The notes: generated from the sequence alone by a model not told the origin. 64,000 nt of DNA from Listeria costaricensis (GCF_900183385.1 NZ_FXUT01000001.1:186001-250000), one strand, 5' to 3'; counted from the first letter of the stretch, positions 1 to 9,073 are shown. Program-made: numbers and translations.

Positions 1-106
1 GAATATCCTGTTTTAAATTATGTAAAGACTCCTGCAGTTCTGGCGATGTGCTGCCGCCTTGATAAATAGCATCTAAATCCCAGACCTGTGCATAGCTTTT
101 TGTCAT
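1..106 (-). CDS. M3-family oligoendopeptidase (PepF-like), N-terminus only
   Basis: The minus strand opens with ATG at 106 behind a GGAGGAAA ribosome-binding site and reads 35 codons to the window edge without a stop. The N-terminus MTKSYAQVWDLDAIYQGGS resembles the start of M3-family oligoendopeptidases of Bacillales, which carry a Trp-Asp-Leu motif and a Gly-Gly-Ser turn there. These are cytosolic zinc peptidases that cut short peptides; the HExxH zinc site would lie outside the window. The gene is divergent from yqeG. The family call rests on about 35 residues, so it is moderate. Confidence 0.6.
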   Translation of the reverse strand, partial: MTKSYAQVWDLDAIYQGGSTSPELQESLHNLKQDI

Positions 107-146
107 CTGATTTCCTCCTTTTTCTTCAAACGAAATGTTCTTTTTC

Positions 147-155
147 ATTATAGCA
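147..155 (-). promoter_or_regulatory. Extended -10 promoter for the M3 peptidase gene
   Basis: On the minus strand the sequence reads TGCTATAAT, a perfect TGn extended -10 element, about 40 bases before the peptidase start codon. No good -35 is visible 17 bases further upstream, which fits an extended -10 promoter. Confidence 0.45.
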
Positions 156-209
156 TTGATTGAAAATATTTGGAAAACAAGCGGATATCTGCCGCCTGAC
201 AAAATTTTT

Positions 210-238
210 TTGTAAAAATAGAAGAAAGATGATAAAAT
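210..238 (+). promoter_or_regulatory. SigA-type promoter of the yqeG operon
   Basis: TTGTAA at 210-215, a 17-base spacer and TAAAAT at 233-238. It lies about 80 bases upstream of the yqeG start and is the best housekeeping promoter in the divergent gap. Confidence 0.5.
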
Positions 239-318
239 TTTATAGATTATCTGTTTGTTTCGCGTTATGATAAGGAACAAGTAGAATTTTTTAGACTTTT
301 GAATTGAGGTGCGAAGAA

Positions 319-840
319 TTGTTCGAGCAATTTTCACCAGATAAGATGCTCCAGACACCATTTGGGATTACGGCAGAGCATCTGCGTAAATTAGGAAAAA
401 CGACTGTACTGACAGATTTAGACAACACCCTCATCGCGTGGGATCAACTGGATGCAACGGATGAGATCATCAACTGGTTTACGCTATTAGAAGAAGAAGG
501 CATCAAGGTGATGATTCTTTCCAATAATTCCGAGGAACGTGTGGCGCGTGTTGCCAAAGTCACGAATATTCCCTATCTAGCCAAAGCCAGAAAGCCGCTT
601 GCTAAAAATTTTCACAAGGCATTGGAACGGCTGGATTCGACTCCAGAGGAAACCGTGATGATCGGTGACCAGATTATGACAGATATTTTCGGAGGGAATC
701 GGCAGAAACTGATGACGATTTTTGTTCGACCGGTAAAAGAAACGGATGGACTTGCGACGAAATTTAATCGAATGATGGAACGAATCATTTTAAAACAATT
801 GAGCAAGAAAAAGAGTATGAAGTGGGAGGAATCGCTTTGA
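319..840 (+). CDS. yqeG: HAD-superfamily phosphatase YqeG
   Basis: This is a 173-residue HAD IIIA phosphatase of unknown physiological substrate. The motifs are DLDNT (33-37, nucleophile Asp), SNN (68-70) and GDQIMTD near 118. I place the start at TTG 319, seven bases after GAGGTG at 306-311. An upstream TTG at 304 has no ribosome-binding site, and the 319 start gives the length of Bacillus YqeG. Its stop overlaps the TTG of yqeH (TTGA), so the two are translationally coupled. It heads the ribosome-assembly/NAD operon, as in Bacillus. Confidence 0.85.
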   Translation: MFEQFSPDKMLQTPFGITAEHLRKLGKTTVLTDLDNTLIAWDQLDATDEIINWFTLLEEEGIKVMILSNNSEERVARVAKVTNIPYLAKARKPLAKNFHKALERLDSTPEETVMIGDQIMTDIFGGNRQKLMTIFVRPVKETDGLATKFNRMMERIILKQLSKKKSMKWEESL

Positions 841-1937
841 CGGAAGAATTACGATGTATCGGCTGCGGGGCCGTTATTCAAACAGAAGACAAATCAAAAC
901 CCGGTTATGCGCCACAATCATCGCTGAAAAATGAGCAGGTCATCTGCATGCGTTGTTTTCGCTTAAAACATTATAATGAAATTCAGGATGTACCGCTAAC
1001 AGATGACGATTTTTTAGAAATCTTGAATCAACTGGGCACCAAACAGGCACTCATTGTCTATGTGGTGGATATTTTTGACTTTGACGGCAGCTGGCTTCCC
1101 GGACTTAACCGCTTTGTCGGCAATAATCCAGTCCTTTTGGTGGGCAATAAAGAAGACTTGCTACCTAAATCAGTCAAACGAGAGCGCATGGCCAGATGGA
1201 TGCGAACGCGTGCGAAAGAACTTGGCTTGCGGGCACAAGATGTCGCCTTAGTCAGTGCGGAAAAAGGACGCGGATTTGACGAACTGCTTGAAAAAATTGA
1301 GGAGCTCCGGGAAGGGCAGGATGTCTATGTGGTCGGCTGTACCAATGTTGGTAAGTCAACCTTGATCAACCGGATCATCAAGCGGGCAACTGGCGAAAGC
1401 AATGTGATCACCACTTCACAGTTTCCTGGGACAACACTTGACCGGATTGAAATTCCACTTGAAGGCGGCAGCACGCTTGTTGACACGCCAGGAATTATCA
1501 ATCATCATCAAATGGCCCATTTCATTGATACCAAAACGCTCAAACTGATTTCTCCCAAAAAAGAAATCAAACCGATCACTTTTCAATTGAATGCCGAACA
1601 GACGCTATTTTTCGGGGCGCTGGCACGAATCGATTTTGTTGAGGGGCCGAGACAGCCGTTTGTGGTCTATATGTCGAATCAGTTGGAACCGCACCGCACG
1701 AAGCTTGAAAAGGCCGATCAGCTGTATGCTACGCAAAAAGGCCATGTGCTGACACCGCCGGCAGCTGAAAACATTGAAACCTTGCCAGAACTTGTGCCAT
1801 ATACGTTTTCCGTCCGTGAGAAAGCGGATATCGTCTTTTCAGGTCTCGGCTGGGTCTCGCTTCCAAATGGATCCGCTAAAGTCACGGCCTGGGTACCAAA
1901 AGGCGTGAGCGTGTCGATTCGGCAAGCACTCATTTAA
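837..1937 (+). CDS. yqeH: Ribosome-assembly GTPase YqeH
   Basis: This is a circularly permuted GTPase needed for 30S subunit assembly in Bacillus. A zinc finger (Cys7, Cys10, Cys37, Cys40) comes first. The GTPase motifs then occur in permuted order: NKED (104-107, G4), SAEKG near 140 (G5), GCTNVGKS (167-174, G1) and DTPG (216-219, G3). The C-terminal part is the family's RNA/protein-binding region. The start TTG 837 follows GGGAGGA and overlaps the yqeG stop. The length of 366 residues equals the Bacillus protein. Confidence 0.93.
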   Translation: MTEELRCIGCGAVIQTEDKSKPGYAPQSSLKNEQVICMRCFRLKHYNEIQDVPLTDDDFLEILNQLGTKQALIVYVVDIFDFDGSWLPGLNRFVGNNPVLLVGNKEDLLPKSVKRERMARWMRTRAKELGLRAQDVALVSAEKGRGFDELLEKIEELREGQDVYVVGCTNVGKSTLINRIIKRATGESNVITTSQFPGTTLDRIEIPLEGGSTLVDTPGIINHHQMAHFIDTKTLKLISPKKEIKPITFQLNAEQTLFFGALARIDFVEGPRQPFVVYMSNQLEPHRTKLEKADQLYATQKGHVLTPPAAENIETLPELVPYTFSVREKADIVFSGLGWVSLPNGSAKVTAWVPKGVSVSIRQALI

Positions 1938-1958
1938 AATAATAGTGGAGGGGAAAAT

Positions 1959-2777
1959 ATGAAACAATACGCCGTAATTGGAAATCCGATTCGTCACTCG
2001 TTGTCACCTGCCATGCATAACCGCGCCATCGAAGCATTAGGAATAGATGCCCACTATCGCCGGGTTTACGTCGACGAAGCGCAATTTGACGCAGAAATCG
2101 AAGCACTAAAAGCAACGGGTGTATCTGGTTTTAATATTACGACGCCCTTCAAAGAACGCATTATACCGCATTTAGATGAAATTCATGGGCTGGCTAAAGA
2201 ATGTCGAGCAGTCAATACCGCCGTTTTAAAAGATGGCAAGTGGCACGGCTATAATACAGACGGTCAAGGCTATCTCGAGGGTTTAGAAGAAATCAGGCCG
2301 CTCGATAAGTCAGACCGAATTTTAATGATCGGCGCGGGAGGTGCCAGTAAAGGCATCTATCTGACCATCAAGCAGCAGGTTGGTTGTCCGATCGATCTGA
2401 CTAACCGGACACTAGCCCGAGCAGAAGAAATGCTGAGCTTTCCAGAAGACCAGGCCATTTCTTTACAGGAAGCGGAAAGGCAGCTAGCCGAGTATGATAT
2501 CATCATCCAAACCACGTCCATCGGGCTGCCGAATTCCAGTCAGGATGTACCACTTTCGCTTGCGAATTTGGCAGCAGGGACGATCGTTTCGGATATTATC
2601 TATAATCCTTATGAAACAACTTTTTTAAAACAAGCCAAGCAAAAAGGCGCTATCACACAGAACGGTCTCCCCATGTTTGTCGGGCAAGGAGCACTTGCTT
2701 TTACCCATTGGACAAATATCGAGCCGGACCGCCATTTAATGAAAGAGGCTGTGCTTGAGGCGCTTGATTTGAAGTAG
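1959..2777 (+). CDS. aroE: Shikimate dehydrogenase
   Basis: This 272-residue enzyme reduces 3-dehydroshikimate with NADPH in chorismate synthesis. The N-terminal substrate domain has NPIRHSLSP (residues 8-16) and TTPFKE, whose Lys is the catalytic residue. The Rossmann domain has GAGGASKG near 130 and NRT for NADP binding. The ATG follows GGAGGGG closely after yqeH, and yhbY starts ten bases after its stop. Its place inside the ribosome-assembly operon is conserved in Bacillales. Confidence 0.93.
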   Translation: MKQYAVIGNPIRHSLSPAMHNRAIEALGIDAHYRRVYVDEAQFDAEIEALKATGVSGFNITTPFKERIIPHLDEIHGLAKECRAVNTAVLKDGKWHGYNTDGQGYLEGLEEIRPLDKSDRILMIGAGGASKGIYLTIKQQVGCPIDLTNRTLARAEEMLSFPEDQAISLQEAERQLAEYDIIIQTTSIGLPNSSQDVPLSLANLAAGTIVSDIIYNPYETTFLKQAKQKGAITQNGLPMFVGQGALAFTHWTNIEPDRHLMKEAVLEALDLK

Positions 2778-2787
2778 GAGGACACGA

Positions 2788-3078
2788 ATGTTAACAGGAA
2801 AACAAAAGCGTTATCTGAGAAAAGAGGCGCATCATTTACAACCTATTTTTCAAGTAGGGAAAGGCGGCATTACGCCAAATATGGTCAAGCAGATTCAGGC
2901 GGCGTTAGAAGCGCGCGAGCTGATTAAAGTTTCGATTTTGCAAAATGTGGAGGAATCGCATCAGGAAGTAGCGGAAACCCTTAGCGCCCGTACAGGGGCA
3001 GAACTCGTACAGCTGATTGGTCGAACAATTATTTTATACAAGGAATCAAAAAATAAAAAAGAGATTGAACTCCCTTGA
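2788..3078 (+). CDS. yhbY: YhbY-family RNA-binding protein
   Basis: This 96-residue protein is one CRS1-YhbY (CRM) domain. It opens with LTGKQKRYLRKEAHHL and has the GKGG turn of the GxxG RNA-binding loop near residue 28. Homologues bind the pre-50S ribosome. The Bacillus gene is yqeI, in the same position between aroE and nadD. The ribosome-binding site AGGAGGAC precedes the ATG. Confidence 0.9.
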   Translation: MLTGKQKRYLRKEAHHLQPIFQVGKGGITPNMVKQIQAALEARELIKVSILQNVEESHQEVAETLSARTGAELVQLIGRTIILYKESKNKKEIELP

Positions 3079-3093
3079 TGAGAGGCGAATAAA

Positions 3094-3669
3094 ATGAAAA
3101 AAAAGATCGGGATTCTGGGTGGCACGTTTGATCCGCCGCACTTGACGCACCTATCGATTGTAGAGGCCGTTCAAAAGAAGCTTCATTTGGATCAGGTTAT
3201 TTTCTTGCCCAACGCGATTCCACCGCACAAAGAAGCAAGCGGACTTGTAAGTGATGCCGATCGTCTGCAAATGCTACAGCTTTCAACGGCTGATAAACCT
3301 TCCTTTACGATCGACCAGCGAGAGCTTCTGAGACAAGGGAAAAGCTACACATATGAGACCATGAAAGAAATGACCAGTGAGCATCCAGAAATCGATTATT
3401 ATTTTATTATCGGCGGGGATATGGTTGAATATCTGCCAAAGTGGTATCAGATCGATCAGCTGCTCAAACTCGTTCATTTTGTCGGTGTTAATCGCCCAAA
3501 CTATCCGCTTTCAACGCCTTATCCAATTATCTGGGTCGAAGTATCGGAATCGGATCTTTCTTCAACCGCCATTCGTGAGCGGCTGCAGCAAGGTCAGCCT
3601 ATCGATACACTCGTTCCAAAATCAGTAGCAGCCTATATAAAGGAGCATCAACTTTATGAAACGAACTGA
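3094..3669 (+). CDS. nadD: Nicotinate-nucleotide adenylyltransferase
   Basis: This enzyme joins ATP and nicotinate mononucleotide to make deamido-NAD, the central step of NAD synthesis. The 191 residues show the nucleotidyltransferase signature GGTFDPPH (9-16, with the HxxH-like His pair H16/H19) and the C-terminal SSTAIRERL, the variant of ISSTxIR that binds the triphosphate. The last 14 bases overlap the start of yqeK. Confidence 0.94.
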   Translation: MKKKIGILGGTFDPPHLTHLSIVEAVQKKLHLDQVIFLPNAIPPHKEASGLVSDADRLQMLQLSTADKPSFTIDQRELLRQGKSYTYETMKEMTSEHPEIDYYFIIGGDMVEYLPKWYQIDQLLKLVHFVGVNRPNYPLSTPYPIIWVEVSESDLSSTAIRERLQQGQPIDTLVPKSVAAYIKEHQLYETN

Positions 3670-4234
3670 AATTCTCCAAAAAGTAAAGCTAGCTATGCCG
3701 GAAAAACGGTATATCCATACGCTCGGTGTTGAAAAGCAGGCGATTCGTTTGGCAGAGCATTATGGAGAAAATGTCGAGAAGGCAAGTCTGGCGGCTCTAC
3801 TTCATGATTATGCCAAATATACAGACACCAAAACGCAGAAAGACATTATCGTCCAGGAAAAAATGGATCCGAGATTACTTTCCTATCATCCGTCTTTATG
3901 GCATGCACCAGTGGGCAGTTTTTTTGCAAAAACGGAATTTGATGTAGAAGACCCGGATATTTTAGAAGCAATTCGTGTCCATACCACCGGAAAAATTGGA
4001 ATGAACACGCTGGATAAAATCCTCTATTTAGCCGACTATACAGAAGAAAATCGTGACTTTCCAGGTGTGGAAAAAGCGCGAGAATTAGTCTTTCAGTCGC
4101 TTGATCAGGCCATGCTTTACGCGCTGGGCAGAACGATTATCTTTCTTGCAAGTAAAAACAGCCCCATTTTCCCTGATACATTTGAGGCGTATAATGATTT
4201 TTCAAGTAAAACAATTAAAGGAGATGTCAATTAA
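3656..4234 (+). CDS. yqeK: HD-domain hydrolase YqeK (Ap4A hydrolase)
   Basis: This is a 192-residue HD-domain protein. Members of the YqeK family split diadenosine tetraphosphate symmetrically to ADP. The metal ligands are visible as His21, the His50-Asp51 doublet (LLHDYAKY) and a later VHTTG His. It starts inside the end of nadD, in a different frame, and is followed four bases later by rsfS. Confidence 0.88.
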   Translation: MKRTEILQKVKLAMPEKRYIHTLGVEKQAIRLAEHYGENVEKASLAALLHDYAKYTDTKTQKDIIVQEKMDPRLLSYHPSLWHAPVGSFFAKTEFDVEDPDILEAIRVHTTGKIGMNTLDKILYLADYTEENRDFPGVEKARELVFQSLDQAMLYALGRTIIFLASKNSPIFPDTFEAYNDFSSKTIKGDVN

Positions 4235-4238
4235 TTTG

Positions 4239-4598
4239 ATGAATAGTCACGAAACTTTAATGCTCGTTGCAAAAGCAGCGGACGACAAACGCGCAGAGGA
4301 TATTTTAGCGCTTAATATGAAAGAAATCTCAAGTTTTGCCGATTACGTGGTGATTTGTCACGGGAATTCGGATAAACAAGTACAAGCCATTGCGCGGGAA
4401 ATTAAGGAAAAAGCACAAGAAAATGATATTCCTGTTAACCGCTTGGAAGGCTTTGATGCGGCGAAATGGGTATTAATTGATCTAGAAGACGTCATCGTGC
4501 ACGTATTCCACCGTGACGAACGCAGTTATTATAATTTGGAGAAACTTTGGGGAGATGCGCCGCTTGAAGATGTCAGCACGGCGTTTACACCCTTATAA
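4239..4598 (+). CDS. rsfS: Ribosomal silencing factor RsfS
   Basis: This 119-residue protein binds L14 on the 50S subunit and blocks joining with the 30S when nutrients are short. Typical motifs are AEDILALNM near residue 20, FADYVVICHGNSDKQV and VIVHVFHRDERSYYNLEKLW. I start it at ATG 4239, which gives the family length. The adjacent TTG 4236 is also in frame, and AAGGAG at 4218-4223 sits 12-15 bases away, so the exact start is uncertain. Bacillus name yqeL. Confidence 0.9.
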   Translation: MNSHETLMLVAKAADDKRAEDILALNMKEISSFADYVVICHGNSDKQVQAIAREIKEKAQENDIPVNRLEGFDAAKWVLIDLEDVIVHVFHRDERSYYNLEKLWGDAPLEDVSTAFTPL

Positions 4599-4649
4599 GA
4601 AAGCGAACCGGTGGGGAAGCCCATCGGTTTTTTAGGAGGCAGACGAACT

Positions 4650-5381
4650 TTGAGTTATGAATATTTTCCTTCTTTTTATGATGAATTGATGGAAGAGGAG
4701 CTCTATGAAGAATGGCTGGCATTTACCCTATCTCTGCTAAAAAAATCAACGGGTAAAATGTTGGATTTGGGCTGTGGCACAGGGGAATTTTTACTACGAA
4801 TGACGCTTTCCGGTTTTGAGACGACAGGGATCGATCTTTCAAAAGAAATGATCCAAGTGGCAGAACGAAAATTTCGGCAAATTGATCTTGAAATCCCATT
4901 ATATGAACAAAATATGGCTTCATTCCAACTGTCGGAAAAGTTTGATCTCATTACCTGCTTTTGTGATTCACTCAATTATTTAGAAGAAACAGAAGATGTC
5001 GAGCATACTTTTCAGCGGGCTTATAGCCATTTAGCTACTGGTGGGCAATTCCTTTTTGACGTGCATTCCGTTTATAAAATCGATACACTTTTTCATGAAT
5101 ATCAATACACAGATGCTGATCCGGCGATTTCAACAATCTGGCAAAGCTATAAAGGAGAGGCACCTCATTCAGTCGAGCATGAGCTGAGCTTTTTTGTGCA
5201 GGATGATGATGGCCGCTACACGCGAAAAGATGAGCTGCATAAAGAACGAACCTACCCAGTGGAGGCCTATCTAGCCATGCTGAATCAAGCTGGTTTTTCA
5301 AAGATTCAAGTCTATGCAGATTTTGAAAAAGTAGCCCCAGTGTCAACGAGTGAACGGATTTTCTTTGTGTGCGAAAAATAA
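4650..5381 (+). CDS. yqeM: SAM-dependent methyltransferase YqeM
   Basis: This 243-residue class I methyltransferase has the SAM motif LDLGCGTGEF at 38-47. Start TTG 4650 follows AGGAGG at 4634-4639, and gives the length of Bacillus YqeM. The substrate is unknown. It is last in the operon and is followed by a strong terminator. In Bacillus comER comes next; it is absent here. Confidence 0.87.
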   Translation: MSYEYFPSFYDELMEEELYEEWLAFTLSLLKKSTGKMLDLGCGTGEFLLRMTLSGFETTGIDLSKEMIQVAERKFRQIDLEIPLYEQNMASFQLSEKFDLITCFCDSLNYLEETEDVEHTFQRAYSHLATGGQFLFDVHSVYKIDTLFHEYQYTDADPAISTIWQSYKGEAPHSVEHELSFFVQDDDGRYTRKDELHKERTYPVEAYLAMLNQAGFSKIQVYADFEKVAPVSTSERIFFVCEK

Positions 5382-5432
5382 ATTTTTATGAAGTAAACAA
5401 TCTTTTTCAAGCTTATAAATAAGGATAAAATC

Positions 5433-5477
5433 AAAAAAGAAGCAGATTAGGTAATTTTGTGATCTGCTTCTTTTTTT
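5433..5477 (+). terminator. Intrinsic terminator after yqeM
   Basis: AGAAGCAGAT pairs with ATCTGCTTCT around a 14-base loop, followed by a T-run. It ends the yqeG-yqeM unit before comEA. Confidence 0.85.
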
Positions 5478-5539
5478 GTGCGAAAAGGAAATCGGCCCAG
5501 TATGGCGAATATAATAAATAAAAGGATAGGTGGTCTCAG

Positions 5540-6175
5540 ATGTTCGAAAAAATAAAACCTCATTGGAAATACGGTCTTGCAGCTCTTGCCGTGCTTTTAC
5601 TTGTAATTGGCTATACGCTCATGACTAAACAGGAAGAACTAAGCCAACCCGCTGCCTCTGCAAGTTCAATCGAGACAGCAGAGGAGACGAATAAAACGGT
5701 TGAAGCGGACAAAAAGAATACTGAAACACCTTCACGCTACTACATTGATGTGAAAGGTGCTGTCCAAAAGCCAGGCGTCTATCAAGTGCCAAAGGATGGG
5801 CGTATTCAGGATGTCATCCAAATGGCAGGCGGATTTTCCGAGGAAGCGGATGTCACGGCTATCAATCTAGCCGCTAAGCTCCAAGATGAAATGCTGTTAA
5901 TTGTGCCCAAAATAGGTGAAGTGTCCGCATCGACTCCTAGTGCGGGTGTCACCCAGCAGGCAGAAACAGACTCAGACAAAGTCGATTTGAACAGCGCAAC
6001 AGCAGCAGACCTGCAAGAGGTTCCCGGAATTGGTGAAGCCAAAGCCACAGCAATCATTACTTATCGCGAAGAAGAAGGGCTCTTTCAATCCGTTGATGAT
6101 TTGACAAACGTTAGTGGGATAGGTGAAAAGACGGTGGAAAAATTGGCCGAGTACGTTTTTGTGAGCGAGTATTGA
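5540..6175 (+). CDS. comEA: Competence DNA receptor ComEA
   Basis: ComEA binds incoming double-stranded DNA at the outer face of the membrane. The 211 residues have a short basic N-terminus, one membrane span at about 12-28, a Ser/Glu/Lys-rich linker, an SLBB domain (YYIDVKGAVQKPGVYQV) at about 64-120, and a C-terminal double helix-hairpin-helix DNA-binding unit (LNSATAADLQEVPGIGEAKA) ending at residue 211. It is intact. ComEB and ComEC follow, as in other competent Bacillales. Confidence 0.93.
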   Translation: MFEKIKPHWKYGLAALAVLLLVIGYTLMTKQEELSQPAASASSIETAEETNKTVEADKKNTETPSRYYIDVKGAVQKPGVYQVPKDGRIQDVIQMAGGFSEEADVTAINLAAKLQDEMLLIVPKIGEVSASTPSAGVTQQAETDSDKVDLNSATAADLQEVPGIGEAKATAIITYREEEGLFQSVDDLTNVSGIGEKTVEKLAEYVFVSEY

Positions 6176-6201
6176 CGTTTTCCAATAAGAAGCACTATAC
6201 T
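6172..6201 (+). promoter_or_regulatory. Promoter in front of comEB
   Basis: TTGACG at 6172-6177 overlaps the comEA stop codon. An 18-base spacer leads to TATACT at 6196-6201, about 30 bases before the comEB start. It would allow comEB-comEC transcription independent of comEA. Confidence 0.55.
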
Positions 6202-6231
6202 TAAGGAAAAACGCATAAAGGAGTTTTTACT

Positions 6232-6795
6232 TTGCAACGAATCGAATGGGATCAATTTTTCATGGCGCAAAGCCATTTAATTTCAACGCGCAGTACATGT
6301 ACACGATTGATGGTAGGAGCAACGATTGTTCGGGATAAGCGAATCATTGCAGGCGGATATAACGGTTCCATCGCAGGTGGGGACCACTGTGCAGAACATG
6401 GCTGTCTGGTAGTAGAAGGACATTGCATTCGGACCATTCATGCGGAGATGAACGCGATTTTGCAATGTGCCAAGTTTGGTGCCTCTACAGATCAGGCAGA
6501 ACTATATGTGACACATTTCCCTTGTGTTGCCTGCTGCAAATCAATCATTCAGGCAGGTATTAAAACCGTCTATTATGCGAAAGACTACAAAAATCATCCT
6601 TATGCAATCGAGCTTTTCGAGCAAGCCGGCGTACTGGTGAAAAAAGTGCCTTTTGAGCATGAAATTCTAAATCTAGAAGGTATAAATGGCCAAGATCGAA
6701 CATTGGAAGCGATAAAAGAGGCAATTCGAGAAGAAACACTTTCGCCAGAGATTTCTGCGCGTCTTCTTCAGAACATCGAGAACAAGCTATCCTAG
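6232..6795 (+). CDS. comEB: dCMP deaminase family protein ComEB
   Basis: This 187-residue zinc deaminase has the catalytic HAEMN at 70-74 and PCVACC from 97. Other Cys/His residues near 52-65 fit the second zinc site of the ComEB/dCMP deaminase group. It would turn dCMP into dUMP. Although placed in the comE operon, it is not needed for DNA uptake in Bacillus. The start is TTG 6232 behind AAGGAG. comEC follows within a few bases. Confidence 0.9.
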   Translation: MQRIEWDQFFMAQSHLISTRSTCTRLMVGATIVRDKRIIAGGYNGSIAGGDHCAEHGCLVVEGHCIRTIHAEMNAILQCAKFGASTDQAELYVTHFPCVACCKSIIQAGIKTVYYAKDYKNHPYAIELFEQAGVLVKKVPFEHEILNLEGINGQDRTLEAIKEAIREETLSPEISARLLQNIENKLS

Positions 6796-6808
6796 AAAGA
6801 GGTTCTTT

Positions 6809-9073
6809 ATCGAACAAAAACTTTTTCTAGCTACGGTCTTCCTTTTTAGCGGGGCCGTACTCTATGACTATCATCCTTTTTTGCTGCTTGTGTGCATCGC
6901 CATGATAGGTGGAGGCTTTCTTTTAAACCACCATAAGAAAAGCTGGCTGCTGATTCTCTGTGCCCTTTTGATTGGATCAGGATATAAAATGATCGATCAG
7001 TTTTTACATATGACACAGGTGGCAGCCGGGGACTTTGATAGGGAAGTCATTATTGCCAAAAAGCAACAAGTAGATGGGGATCGTTATAAGGCCATTGTGA
7101 CAGCGAATGGGGAATCATTTGCTCTTGGCTATACCATCCAAACGGAACAAGAGCAGAGGGCTTTTAAAGAGCTTCAATATGGGGACGTTCTTCATGTCAA
7201 AGGCGCACTGACGAAACCAGAGAATAATCGGAATCCTGATCAATTCAATTATCGTACTTATCTGGAAAGGCAGAGAATCTTCTGGGAACTTGAAGCAACG
7301 CAAATAACTAAGACGAATCAACATGCGACAAAGCTTAGCTATCTGTTTCAAAATACACGGCAAACGATATTAAACCAATTAGAACAGGGCTTTTCTAAAC
7401 GGACATCCAGTTACATGCAGGCGCTTTTACTGGGGGATAAGACGGGGCTCTCGCAAGAAGTCTACCAAGAATATCAGCAATTAGGCGTGGTGCATCTTTT
7501 AGCGATTTCAGGGCTTCATATCAATTTGTTTAGCGGGCTTGTTTACTTTATATTCATTCGATTGGGCATAACACGAGAACGGGCTGCTTTTATTTTATGT
7601 CTATTTTTACCACTGTATGCAGTCCTAGCCGGGGCTAATCCGCCTGTTTTACGAGCAGCCATCATGGGCATGCTGACATTTATGGGCGTGATGTGGTCAA
7701 AAAAATGGTCCGGCCTGATTTGTCTGTGCATAGCTGGGCTGCTATTTTTCTTCTGGCGACCGAATGTCCTTTATGAAGCAGGCTTTCAACTCTCGTTCGC
7801 CGTTTCCTTTGCGATCATTCTTTCTAGTCGAATCTGGCTGGGGCGTTATCAACATTTTTTCACTAAGAGCTTGGCGATATCCTTTGTTTCAACTTTCGCA
7901 GCAGCACCGATTATGATGTTCCATTTTTATGAATTTTCAATGATAGGCCTGCTTTTTAATCTGTTTTACGTTCCTTTATTTTCTGTGCTCATTTTACCGT
8001 TATGTCTGATAAATATGCTTGTTTGGCCACTTCAGCCGCTACATTTCTTATGCGCCAGCATACTAGATCAATTGCTCATTTGGACCGAAAAGTTGACAAG
8101 TTTTTTCAGTCACTTCCCTCTGCAAACCATTGTGACCGGTCGCCCTGATTTTTGGCAAATGCTGCTTTTCTTAGGGATAACATGGCTTATTTTCTACATG
8201 TTTGAAAAGCGGCGTTCTGTTAAGCTCTTGCTGGTCGTCTACTTGCTGCTTCTTGTTGCTGTACGAATGCCACTACATGGACAAATTCTTTTTATCGATG
8301 TGGGTCAAGGCGATAGCATTTTGATACGATTACCACTAGGCCAAGGTGATTATTTAATCGATACGGGCGGTCAAGTAGTTTTTGAAAAAGAGGCATGGGC
8401 CAAGCGAAAAGATCCCTTTACGATTGGGAAAGATGTGCTAGTGCCAACACTTAAAGCAGCTGGAATTAGTAAACTGGACAAGATTTTTTTGACACATAGT
8501 GATGCAGATCATATTGGTGCGTATCAAGACTTGATCAAAGAAATAGATATCGACACATTGTATAAAACGAGTGGTTCAGAAAATAAAACGTTGATGGCGG
8601 AAGCTTTGGCTGCAAATCCAACAATCAAAGTCGTGAACGTGGTGCAAGGGATGGAGTTTGAAGCAGCGGGACAATATTTCCAAATTCTAGCACCGAAAAG
8701 TGAGGGCGGAAATGGTGGCAATGATGATTCTATTGTGATTTCTGCCATATTGGATCAAAAACGGTGGCTTTTTACAGGCGACTTGGAAGCGGCAGGCGAA
8801 CAGGCCTTGCTTGAACAGGGAATTATTCAAGATACTGACATATTAAAAGTAGGCCATCACGGGAGTAAAACTTCAACTACAAGTACTTGGTTAAAAGTAG
8901 CAGATCCTGAAGTGGCTGTTATTTCATGCGGCTTAGAAAACCGCTTTGGCCACCCACATCAGGAAACGCTGCAGGCCCTAGAAAAAAATAATACGATCAT
9001 TTATCGGACAGATGAGCAGGGAGCTATCCAGTATCAGTTTGGCAAAGGGTTCATCACGACTTTAGTTCCGTGA
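6809..9073 (+). CDS. comEC: Competence DNA channel ComEC, probable ATC start
   Basis: ComEC is the membrane channel that carries single-stranded DNA inward during transformation. The protein has N-terminal membrane spans, a ComEC/Rec2 core (HLLAISGLHINLFSG region) with many more spans, and a C-terminal metallo-beta-lactamase-like nuclease domain (FIDVGQGDS; THSDADHIG near 562; VGHHGSK). The frame is open with no ATG, GTG or TTG before TTG 6881, which would cut off the first span. An AAAGAGG at 6796-6802 sits six bases before ATC 6809, and starting there gives 754 residues, close to Bacillus ComEC. The frame is intact; the start codon is inferred. Confidence 0.85.
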   Translation: MEQKLFLATVFLFSGAVLYDYHPFLLLVCIAMIGGGFLLNHHKKSWLLILCALLIGSGYKMIDQFLHMTQVAAGDFDREVIIAKKQQVDGDRYKAIVTANGESFALGYTIQTEQEQRAFKELQYGDVLHVKGALTKPENNRNPDQFNYRTYLERQRIFWELEATQITKTNQHATKLSYLFQNTRQTILNQLEQGFSKRTSSYMQALLLGDKTGLSQEVYQEYQQLGVVHLLAISGLHINLFSGLVYFIFIRLGITRERAAFILCLFLPLYAVLAGANPPVLRAAIMGMLTFMGVMWSKKWSGLICLCIAGLLFFFWRPNVLYEAGFQLSFAVSFAIILSSRIWLGRYQHFFTKSLAISFVSTFAAAPIMMFHFYEFSMIGLLFNLFYVPLFSVLILPLCLINMLVWPLQPLHFLCASILDQLLIWTEKLTSFFSHFPLQTIVTGRPDFWQMLLFLGITWLIFYMFEKRRSVKLLLVVYLLLLVAVRMPLHGQILFIDVGQGDSILIRLPLGQGDYLIDTGGQVVFEKEAWAKRKDPFTIGKDVLVPTLKAAGISKLDKIFLTHSDADHIGAYQDLIKEIDIDTLYKTSGSENKTLMAEALAANPTIKVVNVVQGMEFEAAGQYFQILAPKSEGGNGGNDDSIVISAILDQKRWLFTGDLEAAGEQALLEQGIIQDTDILKVGHHGSKTSTTSTWLKVADPEVAVISCGLENRFGHPHQETLQALEKNNTIIYRTDEQGAIQYQFGKGFITTLVP

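Noticed and set aside
4101-4238. Long N-terminal extension of rsfS overlapping yqeK
   Set aside because: The upstream codons fall inside yqeK in another frame and would add about 46 residues not found in the family.
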